Source of the DNA: CAYFJO01 sp964343305
Lineage (GTDB): Bacteria > Planctomycetota > Planctomycetia > Pirellulales > Pirellulaceae
DNA length: 23,540 nt
Assembly: GCA_964343305.1 (NCBI GenBank)
Contig: CAYFJO010000146.1
Span: forward strand, 1-23,540
Reading direction: 5' to 3'
A model generated the notes under the pieces. That model was given only the letters and a program-made list of their open reading frames with translations. It made no database searches and was not told where the DNA came from. Within the stretch, counting starts at the first letter, position 1. Each line of letters opens with the position of its first letter. Both the position numbers and the translations under genes were made by a program. Shown here piece after piece: positions 15,256-22,066 of the stretch.

Positions 15256-16256
15256 GTTGTGATCCATTCTTGAAATTGAGCTTCGTCGACGTTGCGACCG
15301 CTGATCACGATGACGATGTCACCTTCGCCGCTGAGTTGCACTTTTTCGGTCAACGCGGCGGCGATGGTAATCGCTCCCGACGGTTCGGTGCGCAGCCCGT
15401 GCATTTCGTAAATCCAACGCATGGCTGATCGCGTTTCGGAGTCAGGGACCAAGACCGATTGGCCGACGTGTTGCTGGAGAATCGGCCAATTGTGTTCGCC
15501 GACATCGTACGAAAGCAAACCATCGCAGATGCTGGTTGGTCGATCCAGTCGCACCCGTTTGCCGGCTTCGAGCGATTGACGAAAGTCGCCCGCGCCGTCG
15601 GGCTCGACTCCGATGACCGTCGCATCGGGGAAACCGTTAGCGATCGACAAAGCGTGGCCTGCCATCAAACCACCGCCGCTGACCTGGCAAAAGAAATGCG
15701 ACACGCTGCGATTTTGGCGTTGGAATTCGTTGACAATCTCGAGGCCGCCCACACCGTTGCCTGCGATGACATGAGGATCGTCGTACGGTGACGCCTGGAC
15801 GGCTCCTTCTTGTTCGGCGATTTCGCAAGTCAGTCGATCACGCTCGCCGGTCTCATGATCGCTTGAAATGTCGTAAGTTCGAATCTCGGCGCCGAATGAA
15901 CGTGTTAGATCAAACTTCATTTGTGGAGCGTTGTCGGGCATCACAATGATGACTCGTTTTTCGTATCGCATGCCCGCGAATGAGATGCCCGCGGCAAAAT
16001 TGCCAGACGAATGTGCCGCGATGGGGCGGTCGCCGATTCGTTCGAGATTCATTGCCAGCCAGTTCAAAGCGCCAAGCAGTTTGAAGGAACCGACCGGCGT
16101 CCAGCCATAATCTTTCAACCAGACTCGGCGGCTGGCGGGTAGACCGAGCCCTTTTTCCAACGCATACGAGCGAACGAGCGGAGCGGGCGAGATGTGCTGG
16201 CGGATCACTCGTTCGGCTTCGCAAACGTCACTCATCGTTGCGATTTGAATCGACAT
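15252..16256 (-). CDS. PLP-dependent threonine/serine dehydratase family protein
   Basis: A 334-residue fold-type II PLP enzyme of the threonine dehydratase/serine racemase family, which deaminates hydroxy amino acids to 2-oxo acids or racemises serine. The PLP lysine is Lys59 in GSFKLLGA. The substrate loop is SSGNFAAG (83-90) and the phosphate-binding glycine loop SGGGLMAG (193-200). VIGVEPDGA (214-222) and the C-terminal ISGRN are also typical. Two positions deviate: the usual SxGNHAxG has Phe87 for His, and SGGN is SGRN. There is no C-terminal ACT regulatory domain. The ATG at 16256 follows GGAG by 11 bases; the frame is open upstream to 16382 but that part overlaps the divergent gene. 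It is the first gene of a unit with the secreted propeller. Confidence 0.88.
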   Translation of the reverse strand: MSIQIATMSDVCEAERVIRQHISPAPLVRSYALEKGLGLPASRRVWLKDYGWTPVGSFKLLGALNWLAMNLERIGDRPIAAHSSGNFAAGISFAGMRYEKRVIIVMPDNAPQMKFDLTRSFGAEIRTYDISSDHETGERDRLTCEIAEQEGAVQASPYDDPHVIAGNGVGGLEIVNEFQRQNRSVSHFFCQVSGGGLMAGHALSIANGFPDATVIGVEPDGAGDFRQSLEAGKRVRLDRPTSICDGLLSYDVGEHNWPILQQHVGQSVLVPDSETRSAMRWIYEMHGLRTEPSGAITIAAALTEKVQLSGEGDIVIVISGRNVDEAQFQEWITT

Positions 16257-16350
16257 AACTGGCAAAACTCCAATCCTTGACATTTCGTCGCGATCGACCG
16301 GCGGCCGATGTACAATCAGAATTCTAACCGAATGGGAGCGACAAAAGATC
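16257..16350. promoter_or_regulatory. Divergent intergenic region (dehydratase / oxidoreductase)
   Basis: These 94 bases separate the minus-strand dehydratase start from the plus-strand oxidoreductase start, so promoters for both must lie here or within the neighbouring coding ends. A TACAAT at 16311-16316 could be a -10 for the plus strand, but no well-spaced -35 accompanies it. GGGAG at about 16333-16337 is the likely ribosome binding site of the oxidoreductase. Confidence 0.4.
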
Positions 16351-17391
16351 ATGGCAAACAAAATCAAAGTGGGAATCATCACGCACGCGGGTGGGGCACA
16401 TGTTGGTGCGTATCTCAGTGCGTTGGCGGCGGCCGAGTCGTGTGACCGGGTCGTATTGGCCGATCCCGATGGTCGTTGGGAAAAAGACGCTCGCCGTGTG
16501 CTGGGCGAAAAACTTGGCGACGTTTATCGCGAACACGGCGAGATGCTCAAGCAAGAGCGTCCGGCGATGGCGCTGGTGACGATGGAAGCCAAACTTGCAC
16601 CGCCCGTGATTGACGACGCCTTGGGAGCAGGTTGCCACGTGTTTGCCGAAAAGCCGTCGTGTGTGCGAGTCGAGGACTTTGAACCGTTGGTTCGCAAGGC
16701 CGACAGCAAGCATCGGTATCTCATGTTGGCGCTGGCGAATCGGACAAACCCGGAGATCACCAAAGCGAAACAATTGATCTCGGCCGGGACGATTGGAAAA
16801 CTGTACGGATTGGAAATGCATCTGGTGGCGGACCAAACGCGGCTGACGCGCCCGTCGTATCGCGAGCAATGGTTCGCTCAGAAAGAACGAGCAGGTGGCG
16901 GGCATTTGATCTGGCTGGGAATTCACTGGATCGACCTGGCGATGTATGTGACCGGATCGAGCGTGACGGAAGTGGCGGGATTTACGGCGAACGTTGGCGG
17001 CCAGCCGATCGACGTCGAAGATTCCGCCGCCGCCGCGCTGCGATTTGACAACGGTACGCTCGGCACGGTCACGTCTGGCTACTATCTCGACAGAGGTTAC
17101 CACTCACACATCAAAATCTGGGGAGCGGACGGTTGGCTGCACATCGAGTCGATGAAAGACGAGCCGCTGCATTGGTCCAGCACGAAGGGTGACAGCGCAG
17201 GGTCGATCCAATCATGGCGTGGCTCCAAAGAGCCCCGCGGTTACACGCCTTTCGTTGCCGAAGTTGTCAAAGCATGTGCCGAGATGACCGACCCACCGAT
17301 CACTGCGTCGGAGAGTCTCCGCGCTTTGAAGACTGTGTTTTCGATCTATGCGGCGGACAACAACGCCCGTGCGATGAAGACCGCAATCTAG
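16351..17391 (+). CDS. Gfo/Idh/MocA family oxidoreductase
   Basis: A 346-residue NAD(P)-dependent oxidoreductase of the Gfo/Idh/MocA family, typically acting on sugars, inositols or their derivatives in the cytoplasm. The N-terminal Rossmann half (about 5-125) begins KVGIITHAGGAHVGAYLSAL. FAEKPS at 99-103 holds the family EKP motif with Lys101. The C-terminal alpha/beta half carries GGGHLIWLGIHWIDLAMY (182-199), with His192 and Asp195 matching the conserved HxxD; the aspartate normally found three or four residues before the first histidine is Trp188. Asn130-Arg131 and EDSAAAALRFDNG (219-231) are also typical. There is no Tat signal, unlike many planctomycete paralogues. It is divergent from the dehydratase gene. 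The substrate is unknown, but the surrounding glycan enzymes fit a sugar. Confidence 0.92.
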   Translation: MANKIKVGIITHAGGAHVGAYLSALAAAESCDRVVLADPDGRWEKDARRVLGEKLGDVYREHGEMLKQERPAMALVTMEAKLAPPVIDDALGAGCHVFAEKPSCVRVEDFEPLVRKADSKHRYLMLALANRTNPEITKAKQLISAGTIGKLYGLEMHLVADQTRLTRPSYREQWFAQKERAGGGHLIWLGIHWIDLAMYVTGSSVTEVAGFTANVGGQPIDVEDSAAAALRFDNGTLGTVTSGYYLDRGYHSHIKIWGADGWLHIESMKDEPLHWSSTKGDSAGSIQSWRGSKEPRGYTPFVAEVVKACAEMTDPPITASESLRALKTVFSIYAADNNARAMKTAI

Positions 17392-17428
17392 AACTCGTAT
17401 TATGGAAACCAGTTCGGCGCAAACTGTG

Positions 17429-17450
17429 GGATTGCCAATCCGTCTTACGG
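17429..17450. repeat. Diverged copy of the GGATT-AATCC small hairpin
   Basis: GGATT (17429-17433), loop GCC, AATCC (17437-17441), then GTCTTACGG. The unit at 1509-1530 reads GGATT, GGA, AATCC, GTCCTACGG. The shared arms and tail with a different loop suggest a small dispersed repeat. It lies in the 269-base gap after the oxidoreductase, in which I see no gene. Confidence 0.5.
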
Positions 17451-17585
17451 CAGAGTTTTTGCAACGCTGGGGTACACAGAATGCTATCCCGGGTTATTCA
17501 TGAACCGCCGTCCAAACGACGTAATGTTCTCTGTGAAAACGAGTTGCGGCTATCTTGCCTAAAACACCGCGCAAATTCGAATCCA

Positions 17586-17649
17586 CACTAACCCGACGCG
17601 CAAGCGAGGGGCGACGTCCAAGACCCCTCGCTTGCGCGTCGGGTTAGTG
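17586..17649. terminator. Perfect 26-bp-arm hairpin between convergent genes
   Basis: The left arm at 17586-17611 (CACTAACCCGACGCGCAAGC and six more bases) is the exact reverse complement of 17624-17649, over a 12-base loop. It sits between the convergent oxidoreductase and DUF6666-like genes, ending 11 bases before the stop of the latter. It probably serves as a bidirectional terminator. The perfect long arms suggest a recently copied repeat of a kind I associate with planctomycete genomes. Confidence 0.85.
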
Positions 17650-17660
17650 AATAATGCACG

Positions 17661-18986
17661 CTATGGCAGGATCTTCGTGAGCAAGAAACTGCCGTTGTCC
17701 GCAACGTCGAACATCGGCCGAGTCAGACTGCAGAGCGTTGAGCGAGCGCCCCTTGGATAGAAGACCAGGCTCATCGAAACGTTCCAAACTTCGCTGTCAC
17801 TGTCGGTGGGGACCAGGTAGGTACACCCTGATCGCAACGCCCAACGAAGCGAGATAGGCGTCAGGACGCCGCAGTCTAAAAGAAAGTCGCTGCGGTTGGT
17901 GAAACCGAGTGTCATGCGTCCTTCGCCGCCGTTGTCCAGCGGCGTCTGTGCGAAGAACCGATAATTGTTCTCGGCGTGCCATAACTCATCGGTGGGTTGC
18001 GTACCACCGGCCAGGATGTTGTTGATCGTGCCTTGGTTGCGTTGGTGGTTCAAGGCACCCGCGTACTGAAAGCCAATTTCTCGGCAGTTGGCAAACTTCC
18101 AACTAAATTGCGACCGCATCTGTACCAGATTCATGTCGATGTACCATTCGTCGTGGAGATAGTCGACAGCCGTTCCCATTTGTAAACCACAACGTCTGCG
18201 CTGATGGAGGCCAAACGTGGTAAAGATCTGATTTCGTGTGTCGGGCGTCAACGTGGCGTCGCTGAAGTTGCTCTTGATGACGCGGATGCCGACTTGGCCC
18301 GTTTGACCCCGTCGTGATAAACGAAAAGCCCAGTTGCCGCCACTGTGGATCCCAAAACTGGGATCGGGAGCGACGCCGGGATCTCCGAGGAAACGGGGAT
18401 TCACCGCGCCTTGACCACCCGCGAAAAGTTCCAAGTCGCGCAGCCACAATCTGGGCAAGCAACTCCAAAAAGCACGGCACTTGTCGCCACATTCGAGACT
18501 TCCGCAGGTGTCGCAACCACTGTCCACGCCACACGAGGCACATCCGTCGCAACCACGGCCCCCGTACTCGAAGTTGACTTGTTCGCCAGCACTCTCGCTA
18601 CTCGACGGCGCGGAAACGAAAGCGTTGCTCTCTTGGTACGGCACTTCGTTGGAGACTGTCGTGGGGTGGATGACATGATTGATGTTCTGTCCCGCGGATT
18701 GATGGAGACCACCGAATCCGAAACCATGGACGGATGGCTGGTTGTGCGAGGCGCGTTGAATCGGGTTGGCGGCGCTTCGCTGCACGGACGGCTGGACATG
18801 GACCGGCGAGTTGGAAGCTACCCGCGGGCTGGTCAACACGGGCGGCGGAACGGCGGCCTGTCTTGCCGTTTTCATCTGCATCAACTCTTGGTAGTTGCGC
18901 GGCATCCGATTTTGTGCCTGCGAGGAATTCGCGAGGACAACTAGAATCGCTATCGTGAAAGCCGATCGAACAAGCGAGCGTGACAT
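17661..18986 (-). CDS. DUF6666-like cysteine-rich outer-surface protein
   Basis: A 441-residue exported protein; start chosen at ATG 18986 because it begins the signal peptide MSRSLVRSAFTIAILVVL with cleavage near SSQA-QN. The frame is open 12 codons further to 19022. Residues about 25-145 are a low-complexity linker rich in Pro, Ser, Gln, Val and His. Eight cysteines fall within 146-176 in CxxCxxC-type spacing (CDGCASC, then CDTC, ECGDKC). The C-terminal ~260 residues have alternating amphipathic strands, as in outer-membrane beta-barrels, starting LELFAGGQGAVNP and FGIHSGGNWAF. This layout fits the planctomycete DUF6666 family; BBP7-type barrels are the alternative. Function is unknown and envelope location is inferred. 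Confidence 0.72.
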   Translation of the reverse strand: MSRSLVRSAFTIAILVVLANSSQAQNRMPRNYQELMQMKTARQAAVPPPVLTSPRVASNSPVHVQPSVQRSAANPIQRASHNQPSVHGFGFGGLHQSAGQNINHVIHPTTVSNEVPYQESNAFVSAPSSSESAGEQVNFEYGGRGCDGCASCGVDSGCDTCGSLECGDKCRAFWSCLPRLWLRDLELFAGGQGAVNPRFLGDPGVAPDPSFGIHSGGNWAFRLSRRGQTGQVGIRVIKSNFSDATLTPDTRNQIFTTFGLHQRRRCGLQMGTAVDYLHDEWYIDMNLVQMRSQFSWKFANCREIGFQYAGALNHQRNQGTINNILAGGTQPTDELWHAENNYRFFAQTPLDNGGEGRMTLGFTNRSDFLLDCGVLTPISLRWALRSGCTYLVPTDSDSEVWNVSMSLVFYPRGARSTLCSLTRPMFDVADNGSFLLTKILP

Positions 18987-19131
18987 GGCGTGAAACCCAA
19001 TAAATTTCCCATCTAGACACATGTGTAGCGTGGCACTTGATCACTGTTATCGGAAATTCCCTAATCGGAACTTTCGTTAAATCCCGCTTAATCGGCAAAC
19101 GTGTCCTAATATGCTTAGCCGTTGCTAGCAA

Positions 19132-21060
19132 TCAGCCGACAGTGTCCAGATATGGATCCTGGCCCATTTCCACGAGGAGTTTGTGTCGCTCGCTCTCTCG
19201 GAACAACAGAAATCGCCGCTGTTTGAAATGTACTCGTTCGATGCGGCGCTGGGCTTGATAGAACAGTTTCTCTAGATGGCTAAAGCGTCCGGACGAACGG
19301 CGGCCGAGTTGGCGGAAACGATCCGCTTTGGCTTGTCCGAATCCCGCGGCGAGGATGTCGTCATCCAGCGAAAGAAACTGCCGAAACGATCCCGGATCAC
19401 CTTGTCGCCCGCAGCGCCCGATTAGTTGGCGATCGATACGAGCGGATTCGTGCAGTTCGGTGCAAATAACGTGCAATCCGCCAATTTCCAGCACTTCTTC
19501 AACAACCTTGATGTCCGTCCCGCGTCCTGCCATGTTGGTCGCTACCGTGACACGCTTTGGCTGTCCGGCACCCATGACGATCTCCGCTTCCTTGGCATGA
19601 TAGCGGGCGTTCAGCACTTGGTGTTCGACGCCAACTTCGTCGAGCAATCGGGAGAGATGTTCAGATTTGTCAATCGATCGCGTTCCGATCAGCACCGGCC
19701 GGCCAGAGTTGACGACTTCGAGCGTCTCTTGCACGATCGCTTCCCATTTGTCGTCGCTGGTGCCAAAGATGCTCGCGGGCAACGCGTGTCGTCGTGGCGG
19801 ATTGTTGGTTGGCACACGAATGACGCCGACGTCGTAAATCTTACGTAGCTCGCGATCCGAACTTGCCGCCGTTCCGGTCATGCCGGCGAGCCGGTCGTAC
19901 TTGCGAAAGAAATCCTGAACGGTGATCCGCGCGGCGTCACCTGATTCGACACTGATTTCCACTCCCTCGCGAGCTTCGATTGCCTGGTGCATGCCATCTC
20001 GCCAACGGCGGCCTTCAGCCAAGCGGCCCGTAAATTCGTCAACAATCACAACATCGCCGTCTCGCACGACATAGTGGCGATCTCGAAGGTAGTCGTGATT
20101 CACCTTGATCGCTCGCTGAACCGCTTCGTAGAGATCGACCAAGCTGACCTCAGCCAGCAATTCAGGCTGGCGAAGTTGGCGGAGCTGTCGACGACCCGCG
20201 ACGTTCAGGGTGACATCGCGTCGGCTGTGGTCGCACTCGTAGTGTACGTTCTCTTCAAATTCATCGGTCACCGCCGCCGACCAGCGATACAATTCGGCCG
20301 TGGTCTCTTGTGACGCGCCTGGCAGCGAGCTGACGATCAACGGCGTTCGCGCCTCATCGATCAAAATGCTGTCGGCCTCGTCGACTAGTGCGAACGACAG
20401 TTTTCGTTGGACGGGACGATCGTCCGAGCTTCCAGTGCGATGGCCCATCATGGCGGCGATCAACTCGCGGTTGCCCTCGTCCGCGTAACGGCCCAGTAAT
20501 CGGTCACGCAGAAAGTCGAAACCAAGTTCCTTGGCTGTGCCGTAGGTGATGTCGCTGGCGTACGCTTTGCTTCGTTCGGCTCGCGAGACTTGGGATTCGA
20601 CGACGCCGACGGTCATGCCGAGCGCTTCGTAAATGGGCCGCATCCACTCTGCGTCGCGTCGGGCCAGATAGTCGTTGGCGGTTGCCAAATGGGCTCCGTT
20701 TCCCGCCAGAGCGGCGAGATACAACGGCAGCGTGGCGGTCAGCGTCTTGCCTTCGCCGGTTTGCATCTCGGCGATGTGTCCGTGATGCATGACGATGCCG
20801 CCGATCAGTTGCACTTCGTAATGCCGCATATCGAGCGTACGAGAGGCGGCCTCGCGAACCATGGCATACGCTTCAGGCAGCAAGCGGTCCAGCGGTTCGC
20901 CGCTACGCGCCCGATAGCGAATCGCGAGGCTTTCCTTGCGAAACGCCTGAGCGTCCAGCAATGCGAATTGGTCTGCCAACGCAGAGATCTTGCCGGTCAA
21001 CTGTGACCAGCGCAGAAGCTTGGCTTTCGATACGCTTCGAGAAATGGCAGGCAAAATCAT
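19132..21060 (-). CDS. Short SecA-family ATPase (SecA paralogue lacking most of the C-terminal region)
   Basis: A 642-residue SecA-type motor, whereas housekeeping SecA is about 850-1000 residues or more. Walker A is MQTGEGKT (99-106); Walker B is VDEAD (226-230), followed by SILIDEARTPLI. The preprotein cross-linking region lies between them and VIVDEFTGRLAEGRRW (338-353). AGMTGTA is at 392-398, NMAGRGTDIK at 509-518 and the arginine-finger motif QLIGRCGRQGDPGS at 545-558. Only ~75 residues follow DDDIL, so most of the helical scaffold/wing domains and the zinc-binding tail are absent. All ATPase motifs look intact, so it is probably active rather than decayed. It starts 25 bases after the lipoprotein gene without a clear ribosome binding site, suggesting translational coupling. 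It could power a dedicated export route; that is inference. Confidence 0.9.
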   Translation of the reverse strand: MILPAISRSVSKAKLLRWSQLTGKISALADQFALLDAQAFRKESLAIRYRARSGEPLDRLLPEAYAMVREAASRTLDMRHYEVQLIGGIVMHHGHIAEMQTGEGKTLTATLPLYLAALAGNGAHLATANDYLARRDAEWMRPIYEALGMTVGVVESQVSRAERSKAYASDITYGTAKELGFDFLRDRLLGRYADEGNRELIAAMMGHRTGSSDDRPVQRKLSFALVDEADSILIDEARTPLIVSSLPGASQETTAELYRWSAAVTDEFEENVHYECDHSRRDVTLNVAGRRQLRQLRQPELLAEVSLVDLYEAVQRAIKVNHDYLRDRHYVVRDGDVVIVDEFTGRLAEGRRWRDGMHQAIEAREGVEISVESGDAARITVQDFFRKYDRLAGMTGTAASSDRELRKIYDVGVIRVPTNNPPRRHALPASIFGTSDDKWEAIVQETLEVVNSGRPVLIGTRSIDKSEHLSRLLDEVGVEHQVLNARYHAKEAEIVMGAGQPKRVTVATNMAGRGTDIKVVEEVLEIGGLHVICTELHESARIDRQLIGRCGRQGDPGSFRQFLSLDDDILAAGFGQAKADRFRQLGRRSSGRFSHLEKLFYQAQRRIERVHFKQRRFLLFRESERHKLLVEMGQDPYLDTVG

Positions 21061-21085
21061 TGCGGCGATATCATAGCGTCAATGT

Positions 21086-21847
21086 TCAGCGCAATTGAGT
21101 CTGGCCTGTGGCATCCGGCGAGTACTTCGGTCGCCAGCCAAGGGCCGTACTTTGCGATGCCGGAGGCGATTGCGGTTGGATCGCGGTCGCTGGAACGGTG
21201 GTACCAACTGGCGCGACGGTCGGTATGGGGGACGCTGGCACTTGTGGAGTGATCACGACGTATGGACCTTGAGGCAACATTCCCGTGCTGGGGCCAGCGA
21301 TTGTGGGGACGCTCGGCGCGTCCGGTAATTGCGAGATTTCTACGATGTTCTGGGTGGGGAAAGTCCGGCCGGGTGCGATGGGCTGTGTCGCATCATTGAC
21401 CGGCATGGGCTTCAACTGCGTGGTTCCGACCGTGACTTGATTCGTCGCAGGTGCGAGTTGCAAGTTCGCAACCGGCGCGACTTGAGTTGGCACGGAATGA
21501 ACCGCGCGATTCAAATCGCTCGGAATTGTCGTCGCGACGTTTGGTTGCACACCGCTACCGACGACCGCCGCACTTTGCAAAATACTTGGAGTGGCCGCGG
21601 TTCCGATGGGACGCCAGTCGCGACCGTAGGGAATGTTCATTCCGGTGTTTTTTTGCACCGGACTTGTGTTCGTTGGCGCGGATGGCGATCCTGCTCCGGG
21701 ATAATAGCCGTTGGGTGGACGAGTCGGCGGTGGAGCAACACGAGGTGAACCAAATCCAACAAAGGGATTCAATCGAGGGCGATTGCCTTGGCATCCCGCA
21801 AGGGAAATGCAAATCACCACCAAAAGACATAGATTGTGGCGTCGCAT
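21086..21847 (-). CDS. Proline-rich lipoprotein, function unknown
   Basis: A 253-residue protein. The ATG at 21847 has AAAGGA about 9 bases upstream and starts a lipoprotein signal (MRRHNLCLLVVICISLAGC) with the lipidated cysteine at 19; the open frame before it (to 21928) lacks these features. The mature chain is low complexity, rich in Pro, Thr, Val, Gln and Ala, without a recognisable fold or enzymatic motif, and is predicted to be an extended, disordered envelope protein. Its stop is 25 bases from the short SecA gene on the same strand, so the two are probably one transcript. It could be an anchoring or spacer protein. Confidence 0.8.
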   Translation of the reverse strand: MRRHNLCLLVVICISLAGCQGNRPRLNPFVGFGSPRVAPPPTRPPNGYYPGAGSPSAPTNTSPVQKNTGMNIPYGRDWRPIGTAATPSILQSAAVVGSGVQPNVATTIPSDLNRAVHSVPTQVAPVANLQLAPATNQVTVGTTQLKPMPVNDATQPIAPGRTFPTQNIVEISQLPDAPSVPTIAGPSTGMLPQGPYVVITPQVPASPIPTVAPVGTTVPATAIQPQSPPASQSTALGWRPKYSPDATGQTQLR

Positions 21848-22066
21848 GGCCAGATTCCTTTCCGGCATTTCAACGAACGTTCGATGCATCGACAACGACC
21901 TCTGATATCGGTAGGAGAAGAAACTCAAACAGAAGTCGGGTCTTGCGTGAAAAGATGGAGTACAGTAACGACTTGGCGAATTATGGCCAAGATCGATTCG
22001 ACGCCATCAGCTAGCAACCCGTCCTCACAGCGATGATGCCGAAAATGTGCGAGACGGCCAAATTGA

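Noticed and set aside
16277..16316. TTGACA (16277-16282) with TACAAT (16311-16316) as a sigma-70 promoter
   Set aside because: The spacer is 28 bases, too long for a standard promoter.
16257..16382. N-terminal extension of the dehydratase to 16382
   Set aside because: It would overlap the divergent oxidoreductase start, and the family similarity begins only after the ATG at 16256.
17402..17503. A 33-codon plus-strand frame after the oxidoreductase
   Set aside because: It has no ribosome binding site, and its middle is the GGATT-AATCC repeat unit; it does not look like a gene.
19132..21060. Short SecA as a decayed pseudogene
   Set aside because: All motor motifs are intact and in frame, and the tail ends at a normal stop after a coherent helical stretch, so a genuine short paralogue is more likely.
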